Of a stretch of DNA of 64,000 bases, positions 36,601-39,340 are shown piece after piece. The notes beneath the pieces were generated by a model, which saw only the letters and a list, made by a program, of their open reading frames with translations, had not been told where the DNA came from and searched no databases. The translations under genes were made by a program, and so were the position numbers. How positions within the stretch are numbered: the stretch's first letter is position 1; the number at the start of each line of letters is the position of its first letter. Source of the DNA: Lamellibrachia columna (taxonomy: Eukaryota; Annelida; Polychaeta; Sabellida; Siboglinidae); assembly GCA_963662155.1 (NCBI GenBank), contig OY759265.1:9032193-9096192 (forward strand), given 5' to 3'.

Positions 36601-38871
36601 TATTGTCAACCTCTTGTTCTTTATTGTCAACCACTTGTTCTTTATTGTCAACCACTTGTTCTTTATTGTCAACCACTTGTTCTTTATTGTCAACCACTTG
36701 TTCTTTATTGTCAACCACTTGTTCTTTATTGTCAACCTCTTGTTCTTTATTGTCAACCACTTGTTCTTTATTGTCAACCTCTTGTTCTTTATTGTCAACC
36801 TCTTGTTCTTTATTGTCAACCACTTGTTCTTTATTGTCAACCTCTTGTTCTTTATTGTCAACCACTTGTTCTTTATTGTCAACCACTTGTTCTTTATTGT
36901 CAACCACTTGTTCTTTATTGTCAACCTCTTGTTCTTTATTGTCAACCACTTGTTCTTTATTGTCAACCACTTGTTCTTTATTGTCAACCACTTGTTCTTT
37001 ATTGTCAACCTCTTGTTCTTTATTGTCAACCTCTTGTTCTTTATTGTCAACCACTTGTTCTTTATTGTCAACCACCTGTTACAGGCAAATGTCTGACCTG
37101 GACATCCCTGAGGAGGACGGCCACAGGGTGGTGGCCACCGCTAGGGGGGTGTTTGACAGCAGTGGAGGGGTGTTGGAGTCTAAGGAGACGGGTAGGTGTA
37201 TTGACGTTGAGAGGCCGAGAGAATGGGACATGTGGTCCACATGGTGCTCTAATATGTGTGGACATGTGAAAAGTAATTGTTGCTATTCTTGACACCATTC
37301 GCCATTTAGCGGATTACAGAATGTACCCATTCATGCAGCTGTGTAAATGAATGCCTGGCATTATGTGAACAAACAGCTGTTGTGCAGTTATTGTAGTGTG
37401 GCTGAAAGTTTGCTAGACATGTGGAGTTGGTAATTGAACGAGATTTGCCAGGGAGTAAAATATAAAATGTTTTGAGTGGTCCTAAAGATGGGTACCATAT
37501 TATATAAGAACAAGCCTTTCTACCTTTAAAACATGTTCTACCTATAGCTGAACAAGGTATCATTATCTCACCTCATTACTGTGCAGGTGTGAGTATCATC
37601 ATTCCAAAGGGAGCGATCCCGGACGGGGTTCAGCAAGAAATCTACTTCAAGGTTTGCCAGGACAACAGTATTCTGCCACCACTTGACAAGGAGAAAGGTA
37701 CACTCTCCCAAACCACCTGTTCCAAGGTGACAGACATCTACACCACATAATGGTGGAAATATAACATCACAATGAAGCACCACTGTTAATTCAATGCTCA
37801 GCACTGTCAGCCAGTACAGACAAGTACAATATCCACACTTCTGATGCGAGTCATCAAGCACCATCTTATATGACTGATCCACGTACTAACCATCACCTCA
37901 GAAGCCACCCACCCACATGCATGTACATTTATGCATCAACAAGCATTTTCAGGAAGACAATGTACTGTGATCAACAAACTATTCGATCATGTGTGAACAT
38001 TTTCAAGAAGACAGTTAACTATTAATTTAGATATCGACAAAGTATACATTTATATGTTAACAAACATTTGAAGAACACACTAAGAAACCCATCTATTTAC
38101 TGATCATCTGCGCTCAGTGTCCTCAGCAATGATGGGATGCTCTGTACATCTACTATCATGATGTAATTATTACACTAGAGTAATGTAATGATTACAGGGG
38201 AGACGTTGCTGAGCCCACTTGTGATGTGTGGGCCTCATGGCCTCAAGTTCTTGCAGCCCGTGGAGCTACGTCTGCCTCACTGCGCCTCCGTCAACCCCGA
38301 CAGCTGGTCCTTCGCACTGAAGTCCAGCAGCTCACCCACGGGTAAGATTCATACTCCCTCAGGGTGAACTCAGTCATTGGTAGACAAAGTTGTTTTGATA
38401 ACAAAAGAACAGGCAGTTGCTGATTGATTTGGACCCATGAGATAATGTTTTTAAGTGTGGTCAAAATGGCACACCTGAACTTGACTGAAGGCAGTTTTTC
38501 AGGCAAAACTGGTCAAATGTATATTTTACTATTTGTCTTTATGACTAAATAATACATTTTATGCATATTTTTTAAATGTCTAAATTGCTATAGTAAAATA
38601 TATATGTAATTAATTACTTAAATAGATAATAATAAATTAGTTAAATTGTATTAATTTAAATTAATGTATTGCCTGAATGTGTACAGAAAGTTGGAAAACT
38701 TTCCGTAGGTTGGTATTCTCCTCTGTAGCAGTGAAATGTTTGCTTTTATGCGACGCTGTCTTTCCAGGTCATCCGACACAGTGGCAGAACATGACGTTGG
38801 CAGGAATCGACGGCCTTGCCCAGGGCAGAGTCGGCAAGAACAGTGTCTCGGTTCTTGTTGACCACTTCTGA
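113..38871 (+). CDS. TJP1: ZO / tight junction protein gene (31 core exons, 5' end missing)
   Basis: Gene-level entry. ZO proteins are MAGUK scaffolds under the membrane at tight, septate or adherens junctions; they link claudin-type and adhesion proteins to actin. Exons joined at GT..AG sites keep one frame over 4422 nt, giving 1473 residues to a TGA at 38869-38871. Residue numbers below count from the first base of the exon at 113. Domain order is PDZ1 (about 5-100), PDZ2 (113-190), PDZ3 (319-400), SH3 (408-478), guanylate-kinase-like (540-711), disordered region (712-1330) and ZU5 (1335-1473). The C-terminal ZU5 separates ZO proteins from other MAGUKs such as Dlg or PSD-95. Vertebrate ZO-1 is somewhat longer, partly because upstream exons are missing here. 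Invertebrates usually have one ZO gene, so assignment to ZO-1 rather than ZO-2 or ZO-3 is not meant. Confidence 0.95.
450..574 (+). CDS. TJP1: ZO exon: PDZ1 ligand-binding loop
   Basis: 125 nt, phase 0 to 2. It codes [19 protein letters not shown] and continues to [20 protein letters not shown] is the PDZ carboxylate-binding loop (canonical GLGF) and S-G-G-R-D-N-P-H-F is typical of ZO PDZ1, which in vertebrates binds claudin C-termini. Donor GTAAGT. Confidence 0.95.
928..1030 (+). CDS. TJP1: ZO exon: PDZ1 C-terminal half
   Basis: 103 nt, phase 2 to 0, acceptor GTTGTTGCAG and donor GTACGT. It codes [20 protein letters not shown] and the helix-2 segment ending ESGNTVDL. The N-D-R-V-x-x-V-N-x-x-x-M-x-N-V-x-H-A pattern is the ZO PDZ1 signature. 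Confidence 0.95.
1310..2008. repeat. 63-bp minisatellite, about 11 copies, in ZO intron 1031-2263
   Basis: A 63-bp unit containing CACTTACTCTGTTCTTGTAG is repeated head to tail with few changes (CTTGTACAA or CATGTACAA; TACAAG or TACAGG). Because 63 is divisible by 3, the array reads as a 21-residue periodic frame on the - strand; I regard this as a by-product. Each unit has an acceptor-like TCTGTTCTTGTAG in the sense direction. A three-fold AGGTAGCATA repeat follows at 2099-2130. Confidence 0.9.
2264..2351 (+). CDS. TJP1: ZO exon: PDZ1 end and PDZ1-PDZ2 linker
   Basis: 88 nt, phase 0 to 1, acceptor CGTCTACAG and donor GTAAGT. It codes [20 protein letters not shown] and TLHKKNKKA. The V-I-R-R-K stretch closes PDZ1, while F-K-V-T-L-H-K-K-N opens PDZ2. 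Confidence 0.9.
2608..3110. mobile_element. Non-autonomous piggyBac-like (TTAA) element, copy 1, partial
   Basis: This element starts with CCCATTAGGCCCC directly after TTAA (2604-2607). Its body, as far as about 3110, is the reverse complement of the element at 16029-16686 with scattered differences; the shared block includes AACTTTGAAAGTTGCGACTG and CAAGATTTCCGAAAGGGCAA. The far end is not recognisable, so this copy looks truncated or diverged there. It lies in the ZO intron between the last PDZ1 exon and the PDZ2 core exon. No transposase frame is visible. Confidence 0.7.
3282..3385 (+). CDS. TJP1: ZO exon: PDZ2 core
   Basis: 104 nt, phase 1 to 0, acceptor GTGGTTCCAG and donor GTAAGA. It codes [20 protein letters not shown] and [15 protein letters not shown]. 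The binding loop is Y-G-L-V-L, and the very short turn between strands 2 and 3 (A-Q-K-I-Y-I-K-E) is characteristic of ZO PDZ2, which forms domain-swapped dimers in vertebrates. Dimerisation here is inferred from that conservation. Confidence 0.95.
3386..3953 (+). other. ZO intron, nothing notable
   Basis: AT-rich intron with short A/T runs and a TTA triplet run near 3677-3690. I see no repeat, open frame or transposon end worth calling. Confidence 0.8.
3954..4098 (+). CDS. TJP1: ZO exon: PDZ2 C-terminus and linker
   Basis: 145 nt, phase 0 to 1, acceptor TGATTGCAG. It codes [20 protein letters not shown], then [11 protein letters not shown] and a Ser/Pro linker. L-S-L-N-D-A-K-x-x-x-x-R-S-x-x-K-L matches helix 2 and the last strand of ZO PDZ2. 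Confidence 0.95.
4737..7610 (-). CDS. LINE ORF2: endonuclease and reverse transcriptase
   Basis: About 957 residues. An N-terminal APE-type endonuclease shows [24 protein letters not shown] and S-D-H-N, the expected metal and catalytic positions. The reverse transcriptase follows with [27 protein letters not shown] and the catalytic F-A-D-D. The C-terminal part (R-P-H-L-E-Y-C, R-R-A-T-K-M) is also typical of CR1/Jockey-type ORF2. No ATG lies at the start: the frame opens upstream of the ORF1 stop and passes through GTG at 7610, so translation probably depends on reinitiation or frameshift after ORF1. Function: nicks target DNA and copies the element RNA into it. Confidence 0.93.
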   Translation of the reverse strand: MQGGYLEVSQAEQEATSTDKPISNHPKNISEKGYICVCLNARSIVNKKNELNIMVEDIDPHIIGITESWANIDITDAELGLTGYVMFRKDRIGRRGGGVILYVKESIQAYEIKLEREADCDEAVWCKIVSGNSKLTIGLVYRSPNINEEDNTKIKNAIKEVSKGECIIMGDFNHGHIQWNSLESTGIEDQQFLCLIQDSFLTQHVLEPTRGENVLDIVLSSQKELVDNVKIFEPLGNSDHNQIHFDINVKSESKNKKTYKRNFHKGNYKDMRKYLAQLDWNNMLMNKTAIECWNILKYEIESIIDKFVPFRKQGKRCRKKHLSKEAIRKIMLKQTMWRVYRRTRKEEDYAKYKEALNAATTEIRQSKRSYEQKLACNIKNDSKSFYAYVRSKQNVQDKVGPLEDSAGNIISQGFLMAEDLNGYFSSVFTKEDISSLPVADAKFQGAKSEYLGPLVVTPELVAKKIRAMKDNKSPGVDGIPPKLLMETVDQISIPLARVFNLSLKEGVVPFEWKEANIIPLFKKGSRNKSENYRPVSLTSVICKLLERLIKDHMVDFLVKHKLLNSSQHGFLKARSCLTNMLCFLEEITKWIDVGSPVDIIYLDFQKAFDKVPHQRLLLKLKAHGIGDSITDWIEQWLTDRRQRVVVDGEVSNWKSVLSGVPQGSVLGPILFLIYINDLDDSITSNVLKFADDTKLFRKVNTDGDKQHLQNDLDRLVKWSEKWQMLFNFGKCKCLHTGHGNLNVNYKMGDTVLGTTVKEKDLGVTISADMKVSEQCGIAASKGNQILGLIRRNITYKGKKLIIPLYKAIVRPHLEYCIQAWRPYRKKDIDTLERIQRRATKMIPELRDLSYEERLKECGLTTLETRRLRGDQIEVFKILNGYEIIDRNMFFSLKKDSRTRGHEVKLVKDQCRLDIRKHSFSQRTINEWNKLSTDCVTATSVNMFKNKVDTYIRRAGYK
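7613..8935 (-). CDS. LINE ORF1: PHD-like finger, repeat linker, SGNH esterase
   Basis: 440 residues from ATG at 8935. Residues about 15-50 hold a Cys-rich PHD-like finger (C-G-S-C-x-x-W, later C-R-G-C), followed by a short Leu/Glu coiled coil. Residues about 100-250 are a Gly/Glu/Lys/Thr repeat, the trace of a tandem DNA repeat at about 8230-8600. The C-terminal half is an SGNH/GDSL hydrolase: V-G-D-S-I-V (nucleophile Ser), H-V-G-T-N-N (block III Asn) and D-G-L-H-L-S (catalytic Asp/His). This combination is known from CR1-group ORF1 proteins; its role in retrotransposition is unclear. The stop TAG at 7613-7615 is adjacent to ORF2. Confidence 0.9.
   Translation of the reverse strand: MMAPCKRQLKATRHLICGSCSNWVDFVKSGCEKSWAEVQADSFSFECRGCARMKELEVELEELRLLVVAMVGREQGSCASSSGGGTVDDKVSKDTRDARESSPQPGRKLRGGKVTGHRETGRKETGRKGTEGKTTRVKEMGVGETGGKEKGVGETGGKTTGVKERGVAATGGKEKGVGETGGKTTGGKERGVGETGGKEKGVGETEGKTTGVKERGVGETRAKEWEVGETGGKGSGQNVMEGIERKSYSAAVIEGVRKRARVFVGDSIVRKTDRVLNKGDDVVVCLPGAKIEAITERVKNIVGSGKGGSVLVHVGTNNVEREGTTAIVRKYRQLVRTLKQTRVEQVILSGILPVMGRRGHKYRNCRGMAINMLVQRLCREEEVGFVDLWGSFVGRADMYMKDGLHLSGKGAAVFADKLSAAVDSDLGTMTNVFGSKHSLN
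8230..8600. repeat. Internal tandem repeat inside LINE ORF1
   Basis: A pyrimidine-rich + strand stretch repeats CTTCCCTCC/CTCCCACTCC motifs with a higher-order period of about 66 bp. In the ORF1 sense it codes repeated G-V-G-E-T-G-G-K and T-T-G-V-K-E-R modules. All units keep the reading frame. Confidence 0.85.
9501..11564 (+). other. ZO intron beyond the LINE, contains an acidic ORF
   Basis: Unique-looking intron sequence. Between 10393 and 10809 there is a 138-codon open frame rich in Asp/Glu/Ser ([13 protein letters not shown]), the only clear non-repeat ORF in this intron. No splice sites or promoter tie it to the ZO gene. A short G-rich tract (GGGGGGCTTTTATCCGGGAG) is near 11338-11357. 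Confidence 0.5.
10393..10809 (+). CDS. Unassigned intronic ORF, acidic, possibly transposon-derived
   Basis: 138 codons, not repetitive. After a hydrophobic N-terminal stretch the protein has N-N-N-N and acidic patches ([17 protein letters not shown]). Acidic N-terminal regions of this kind occur in piggyBac- and other DNA-transposon proteins, but I see no catalytic domain and no terminal repeats around it. It could be the remnant of an element or a chance frame. Confidence 0.25.
   Translation: MQFLMMNYQNPRWLQWRMALFQLLYVLDRLFDSFSNESLSGVDDQNNNNVGELSDRTRGEMNTDSWSIFDHYSDVSDDESDYVNPEDELRTVLSMLDDASLLEFGVYDSVNMQSLIGIGPVVMDVLANIQINTCVIFV
11565..11783 (+). CDS. TJP1: ZO exon: PDZ2-PDZ3 linker
   Basis: 219 nt, phase 1 to 1, acceptor TTGTATTTGCAG. 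It codes [20 protein letters not shown], then a Ser/Pro-rich stretch and [15 protein letters not shown], ending PMPNHTDH. This charged, low-complexity linker matches the basic/acidic linker between PDZ2 and PDZ3 in ZO proteins. The last 20 bases of the exon and its donor (CATG/GTTAGT) form the first unit of the tandem array that follows. Confidence 0.85.
11764..11975. repeat. 31-bp array duplicating an exon end and its splice donor
   Basis: The unit CCCAACCACACAGATCATGG plus TTAGTGTAATG (31 bp) occurs about seven times. The first copy straddles the real exon/intron border at 11783/11784; the others lie in the intron and keep the donor-like CATG/GTTAGT. Reading through the real donor meets TAG at once in the ZO frame (CAT GGT TAG), so use of a later copy would truncate the protein. 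Confidence 0.9.
12466..12630. repeat. 20-21 bp minisatellite in ZO intron 11784-12736
   Basis: ACCACTATTTCCATGGTTCA is repeated about eight times, changing part-way to a 21-bp form. It lies about 100 bases before the next exon acceptor. It reads openly in several frames but has no other coding sign. Confidence 0.9.
12737..12854 (+). CDS. TJP1: ZO exon: linker before PDZ3
   Basis: 118 nt, phase 1 to 2, acceptor GTCAGTTTCAG and donor GTAGGC. It codes [20 protein letters not shown], then [20 protein letters not shown]. Arg/Asp/Tyr-rich linkers at this place are usual in ZO proteins. Confidence 0.8.
13935..13964 (+). CDS. TJP1: Candidate 30-nt in-frame mini-exon of ZO
   Basis: A strong pyrimidine tract (TGTTTTCTCTTCCCCCCTAC then TAG) and a perfect donor GTAAGT bound 30 nt. 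The phase is 2 to 2, matching both neighbours, so inclusion adds ten residues ([10 protein letters not shown] after the shared Gly) without shifting the frame. It joins the linker just before PDZ3. Intron sequence after the donor has degenerate repeats of CCACCCTAACCCTG. Supported by splice signals and phase only; it is probably an optional cassette. Confidence 0.45.
15141..15152 (+). CDS. TJP1: Candidate 12-nt micro-exon of ZO
   Basis: CTTTGGCCCTTG is bounded by TTCATTGCAG and GTGAGT. The phase is 2 to 2, so it would add four residues (SFGPW across the junctions) before PDZ3. Such short exons need transcript support; chance occurrence in a 4-kb intron is quite possible. Confidence 0.25.
16029..16686. 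mobile_element. piggyBac-like MITE, copy 2, with both ends
   Basis: A 658-bp element flanked by TTAA at 16025-16028 and 16687-16690. The ends are inverted: CCCATTAGAGCC on the left and GGGGCCTAATGGG on the right. A TTAA target with ends starting CCC is the hallmark of the piggyBac superfamily. There is no transposase frame, so it is non-autonomous. Most of its body is the inverted copy of 2608-3110. Confidence 0.8.
16955..17105 (+). CDS. TJP1: ZO exon: PDZ3 first half
   Basis: 151 nt, phase 2 to 0. It codes [20 protein letters not shown], then [20 protein letters not shown] and [19 protein letters not shown] is the PDZ3 binding loop and following strand, close to the V-G-L-R-L-A-G-G-N form of other ZO proteins. 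Confidence 0.95.
17479..17581 (+). CDS. TJP1: ZO exon: PDZ3 second half
   Basis: 103 nt, phase 0 to 1. It codes [20 protein letters not shown], then [21 protein letters not shown]-x-x-L matches ZO PDZ3 helix 2. Thirty bases upstream is a second AG/GT (CATCAGGTAAAAAA) followed by a run of A; the acceptor used is the one after TTTTCTACCACCAG because it alone gives the correct frame. Confidence 0.93.
18158..18209 (+). CDS. TJP1: ZO exon: PDZ3-SH3 junction
   Basis: 52 nt, phase 1 to 2, acceptor TGCTGTTTCAG and donor GTGAGC. It codes [22 protein letters not shown]-(F/Y)-(V/I)-R starts the SH3 domain of MAGUK proteins. This short exon has no open frame of its own long enough to be noticed by length. 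Confidence 0.9.
18384..18715 (+). mobile_element. 5'-truncated, degenerate CR1 LINE 3' end
   Basis: In the + direction this matches the last codons of ORF2 of the LINE at 4650-9500 ([18 protein letters not shown]) and its 3' tail (GATAAGCCAATGGCTTCCTT). Several stops break the frame. A (TA)n run at 18585-18637 replaces part of the sequence that reads GACACATATATCAGG in the intact element, showing a microsatellite that grew inside the LINE. Confidence 0.8.
18836..19006 (+). CDS. TJP1: ZO exon: SH3 domain
   Basis: 171 nt, phase 2 to 2, acceptor GATTTCTAG. It codes [20 protein letters not shown], then [20 protein letters not shown] and [15 protein letters not shown]. The R-T-H-F-x-Y-E start, F-R-V-x-D-T-L-Y and G-x-I-P-N-K-N-R end are the conserved MAGUK SH3 features. 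In MAGUKs the SH3 packs against the guanylate-kinase-like domain. Confidence 0.96.
19311..19560. repeat. 21-bp minisatellite in ZO intron 19007-19674
   Basis: ACTTGGCACCAAACCCACGTC is repeated about 12 times with small changes (GGCACC or GACACC; ACCTACG or ACACACG). It reads openly in several frames on both strands because 21 is divisible by 3. No sign of coding use. Confidence 0.9.
19675..19838 (+). CDS. TJP1: ZO exon: SH3-GUK hinge (basic)
   Basis: 164 nt, phase 2 to 1. It codes [20 protein letters not shown], then a Gly/Ser stretch and [25 protein letters not shown] is shared with other ZO proteins and the following basic segment corresponds to the U5/hinge region that in MAGUKs binds regulators such as calmodulin-like partners. 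Donor GTGGGT is weak. Confidence 0.88.
19975..20155. repeat. Diverged 36-bp repeat, about 5 copies
   Basis: Copies of AGGATCATTCTGGATCATAA plus an A/T-rich spacer follow each other with considerable divergence. They sit in the ZO intron 19839-23219 and have no coding frame. Confidence 0.7.
21568..21609 (+). CDS. TJP1: Candidate 42-nt cassette exon of ZO
   Basis: GGCTACAGCAG and GTGAAT bound 42 nt. The phase is 1 to 1, matching both neighbours, so inclusion adds [14 protein letters not shown] in the hinge between SH3 and the guanylate-kinase-like domain. Alternatively spliced Ser-rich inserts at this place are known in MAGUK proteins. The donor is moderate and the acceptor is a CAGCAG pair, so two starts three bases apart are possible. 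Confidence 0.35.
23220..23270 (+). CDS. TJP1: ZO exon: start of guanylate-kinase-like domain
   Basis: 51 nt, phase 1 to 1, acceptor TTATTTGTAG and donor GTAAGT. It codes [24 protein letters not shown]-(V/I)-(V/I)-L-R is a ZO signature at the start of the GUK domain. Confidence 0.93.
23610..23705 (+). CDS. TJP1: ZO exon: guanylate-kinase-like, P-loop region
   Basis: 96 nt, phase 1 to 1. It codes [20 protein letters not shown], then [11 protein letters not shown]. The R-P-V-V-x-F-G-x-x-A-D start corresponds to the place of the P-loop; the Gly-rich GxxGxGK motif of real guanylate kinases is absent, as in all ZO proteins, so the domain is a protein-binding pseudokinase. Confidence 0.93.
23881..23966 (+). 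CDS. TJP1: ZO exon: guanylate-kinase-like, middle
   Basis: 86 nt, phase 1 to 0, acceptor CTCCCTGCCAG. It codes [20 protein letters not shown], then [13 protein letters not shown]-(K/R)-L-x-x-I-(K/R)-x-I-I-D is typical of ZO GUK domains. The intron begins GTGAGTGGGCGGGGCTTG, and GTGAGTGGGCGGAGCTTG recurs at 24000. Confidence 0.93.
24205..24415 (+). CDS. TJP1: ZO exon: guanylate-kinase-like, core
   Basis: 211 nt, phase 0 to 1. It codes [20 protein letters not shown], then [20 protein letters not shown] and a basic helix to [24 protein letters not shown] is nearly invariant in ZO proteins, where this domain contacts occludin. Confidence 0.97.
24555..24652 (+). CDS. TJP1: ZO exon: end of guanylate-kinase-like domain
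   Basis: 98 nt, phase 1 to 0. It codes [20 protein letters not shown], then [15 protein letters not shown]-x-x-L-K-E-x-I-x-x-x-Q-x-x-x-V-W-(V/I)-S-E closes the ZO GUK domain. Confidence 0.95.
25089..25137 (+). repeat. Duplicated splice-acceptor tract before a ZO exon
   Basis: ACTACTAAATCTTTCCCACC occurs twice in a row; the first copy ends CTGG and the second ends CAG directly at the exon border. The pyrimidine tract of the acceptor has thus been tandemly duplicated. Confidence 0.8.
25138..25383 (+). CDS. TJP1: ZO exon: acidic and Ser/Pro-rich region after GUK
   Basis: 246 nt, phase 0 to 0, donor GTGAGT. It codes [20 protein letters not shown], then [20 protein letters not shown] and [24 protein letters not shown]-x-S-x-P-x-S-(E/D) matches the segment directly after GUK in other ZO proteins. 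Many Ser/Tyr sites suggest phosphoregulation, which I infer only from composition. Confidence 0.9.
25609..25712. repeat. 24-26 bp repeat, four copies, in a ZO intron
   Basis: CTTCCTCCTGCTACA plus GTGAGC follows in four near-identical copies. Each copy has a donor-like AAGTGAGC or ATGTGAGC, similar to the donor of the preceding exon (CAT/GTGAGT). Confidence 0.8.
26145..26220 (+). CDS. TJP1: ZO exon: disordered region
   Basis: 76 nt, phase 0 to 1, acceptor TTTTTATTGACAG and donor GTGAGT. It codes [20 protein letters not shown], then HTSDP. Called from splice sites, phase and continuity with its neighbours. Confidence 0.85.
26319..26762. repeat. 22-bp minisatellite, about 20 copies, in a ZO intron
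   Basis: GTGTATGGTTGTTGTACAGCAG is repeated about 20 times (TACAGCAG or TGCAACAG forms). The unit is not a multiple of three, yet long frames stay open in every frame on both strands because no unit rotation contains a stop; these are not genes. Each unit joins an acceptor-like ACAGCAG to a donor-like GTGTATG. Confidence 0.92.
26977..27144 (+). CDS. TJP1: ZO exon: Pro/Tyr-rich region
   Basis: 168 nt, phase 1 to 1, acceptor TGTTTTCCCAG. It codes [20 protein letters not shown], then [20 protein letters not shown] and [15 protein letters not shown]. The Pro/Tyr/Arg composition fits the long disordered part of ZO proteins that binds actin and other partners. Confidence 0.88.
27603..27784 (+). 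CDS. TJP1: ZO exon: Arg/Pro/Tyr-rich region
   Basis: 182 nt, phase 1 to 0, acceptor TTTGTTGTCAG and donor GTCAGA. It codes [20 protein letters not shown], then [20 protein letters not shown] and [20 protein letters not shown]. Confidence 0.88.
28271..28458 (+). repeat. 31-bp array carrying six tandem splice acceptors
   Basis: The unit CAGCTGTAGCTTAACCTTTG plus ACCTGTTACAG (31 bp) occurs six times and ends at the real acceptor of the next exon. Every copy repeats the junction CTGTTACAG/CAGCTGTA. In the ZO frame the intron copies read CAG CTG TAG, a stop at codon three, while the true exon reads CAG CTG TAT. Confidence 0.93.
28459..28715 (+). CDS. TJP1: ZO exon: disordered region with conserved EPY motif
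   Basis: 257 nt, phase 0 to 2. It codes [20 protein letters not shown], then [40 protein letters not shown] and [17 protein letters not shown] and S-T-A-E-P-Y-K-S resemble conserved short motifs of the ZO C-terminal half. The start is fixed by frame at the last of the six tandem acceptors. Confidence 0.9.
28716..30653 (+). other. ZO intron with 14-bp array and TA runs
   Basis: Holds the 14-bp array at 29506-29978 and (TA)n at 30579-30612 just before the next acceptor. Nothing else stands out; no open frame outside the array. Confidence 0.7.
29506..29978. repeat. 14-bp minisatellite, about 34 copies
   Basis: CCAGGTAGTTGTAG is repeated about 34 times with rare changes (CAGGCAG, TTAATTG). It gives a 42-bp coding-like period on the - strand that I reject as a gene. 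Every unit contains a donor-like CAG/GTAGTT. Confidence 0.92.
30654..30914 (+). CDS. TJP1: ZO exon: Ser/Gln-rich region
   Basis: 261 nt, phase 2 to 2, acceptor TGTCACGCACAG. It codes [20 protein letters not shown], then [20 protein letters not shown] and [19 protein letters not shown]. The donor GTTTGT is weak. Confidence 0.85.
30936..31745. repeat. 38-bp minisatellite, about 21 copies, starting just after a ZO donor
   Basis: TTTGGTTAGTTTCACTGTGT plus GTGTTAGTGGTGAATGTG is repeated about 21 times, starting some 20 bases inside the intron. The donor neighbourhood GTTTGTGTGTAGTG resembles part of the unit. The end is followed by CA/CATG-rich sequence at 31900-32010. Confidence 0.9.
32144..32518 (+). 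CDS. TJP1: ZO exon: long disordered exon, NAGNAG acceptor
   Basis: 375 nt, phase 2 to 2. It codes [20 protein letters not shown], then [40 protein letters not shown] and [12 protein letters not shown]. The acceptor is TTCAGCAG, so starts at 32144 or 32147 both keep the frame and differ by one residue. Largest exon of the gene in this window. Confidence 0.88.
32875..34203. repeat. 66-bp minisatellite, about 20 copies
   Basis: The unit starts GGAACCCACTCCCTGCTTGA and ends CCATTCCAACTGTTTACAACT; copies differ at a few sites (GCG, GTG or GCA before TACC) and some are shortened. Each copy has a TCCTCCACAG acceptor-like motif. Long frames of over 400 codons on either strand are products of the 66-bp period. 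The next ZO exon starts about 135 bases after the array. Confidence 0.93.
34339..34446 (+). CDS. TJP1: ZO exon: FEAYKK motif
   Basis: 108 nt, phase 2 to 2, acceptor ATGGTTTGTAG and donor GTAAAA. It codes [20 protein letters not shown], then [17 protein letters not shown]. The F-E-A-Y-K-K-x-x-T-P core is echoed by [10 protein letters not shown] in the next exon, which suggests an internal duplication. Confidence 0.8.
35257..35406 (+). CDS. TJP1: ZO exon: FESYKK motif
   Basis: 150 nt, phase 2 to 2, acceptor TTGTGTGTATAG and donor GTGAGT. It codes [20 protein letters not shown], then [20 protein letters not shown] and [10 protein letters not shown]. Confidence 0.88.
36193..37084. repeat. 21-bp array of about 42 copies abutting a ZO splice acceptor
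   Basis: TTGTTCTTTATTGTCAACCTC is repeated about 42 times. Nearly all variation is one site, CCTCT or CCACT. The array runs directly into CACCTGTTACAG, the acceptor of the ZU5 start exon, so the exon is preceded by almost 900 bases of pyrimidine-rich repeat. Frames of 297-386 codons on both strands arise because 21 is divisible by 3 and no unit contains a stop in those frames. Confidence 0.95.
37085..37191 (+). CDS. TJP1: ZO exon: start of ZU5 domain
   Basis: 107 nt, phase 2 to 1, donor GTAGGT. It codes [20 protein letters not shown], then [27 protein letters not shown] is the ZU5 start seen in ZO proteins. Confidence 0.96.
37587..37697 (+). CDS. TJP1: ZO exon: ZU5 middle
   Basis: 111 nt, phase 1 to 1, acceptor CATTACTGTGCAG. 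It codes [20 protein letters not shown], then [20 protein letters not shown] is highly conserved in ZO ZU5 domains. Confidence 0.97.
38198..38341 (+). CDS. TJP1: ZO exon: ZU5 third part
   Basis: 144 nt, phase 1 to 1, acceptor AATGATTACAG and donor GTAAGA. It codes [20 protein letters not shown], then [20 protein letters not shown] and [23 protein letters not shown] is a ZO signature. Confidence 0.97.
38768..38871 (+). CDS. TJP1: ZO terminal coding exon: end of ZU5 and stop
   Basis: 104 nt, acceptor CTGTCTTTCCAG. It codes [20 protein letters not shown], then [14 protein letters not shown] and TGA. ZO proteins end with a very similar N-x-V-S-V-L-(I/V)-D-H-F, so this is the natural C-terminus. 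In other ZO proteins this tail helps bind partners such as Cdc42 effectors. Confidence 0.97.
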
Positions 38872-39340
38872 ATTCTGACCTCCATTGCCACAGCAGGCAT
38901 CGACAGAAACACTAGGATTTTGTCAGTCTCTGAACCACAACTGATGGTGCCATCTAGAGTCAACCAGAGCAGTTAGATGTCCAGCCAGCTGTGTTTTTCA
39001 ATGTTCGCTGTCTTGCCGTTCTATAGTGTTTCATGGGCCTTGAGTGCCATTTGTTTTCGTCAGATTTTCGTGGAGATAGGATAAAGTAGATGGCGATAAG
39101 AATAACTCAGTTATGTGCAGTATGGACCTACCATCTGTTCTCAAACTCGACTTACAATTCTCGTAGATGTTTTTGTTTATTAATGTTTGGACATCGTTTA
39201 AGATCACTGTAAATTCATCACTTACGGTGGTGAACAGCCAGGGACCAAGTGGACTGAACTTCGGGTTGGTTTTAATTGCGACGTTTTACTGTGTTTTTGT
39301 CAGGTTTTTGTGTCGTCCAAATAAAGTGGCCTTATAGTAA
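38872..39340 (+). other. Likely ZO 3' UTR
   Basis: Non-coding sequence after the stop, up to a canonical AATAAA at 39320-39325. A longer UTR is possible: another AATAAA is at 41699-41704. Confidence 0.6.
39320..39325 (+). promoter_or_regulatory. Polyadenylation signal candidate of ZO
   Basis: AATAAA, about 450 bases after the stop codon. Cleavage site not visible from sequence alone. Confidence 0.5.

Noticed and set aside
36109..37292. Open frames of 297-386 codons on both strands
   Set aside because: All come from the 21-bp repeat; the only real coding part is the ZU5 exon at 37085-37191 in another frame.
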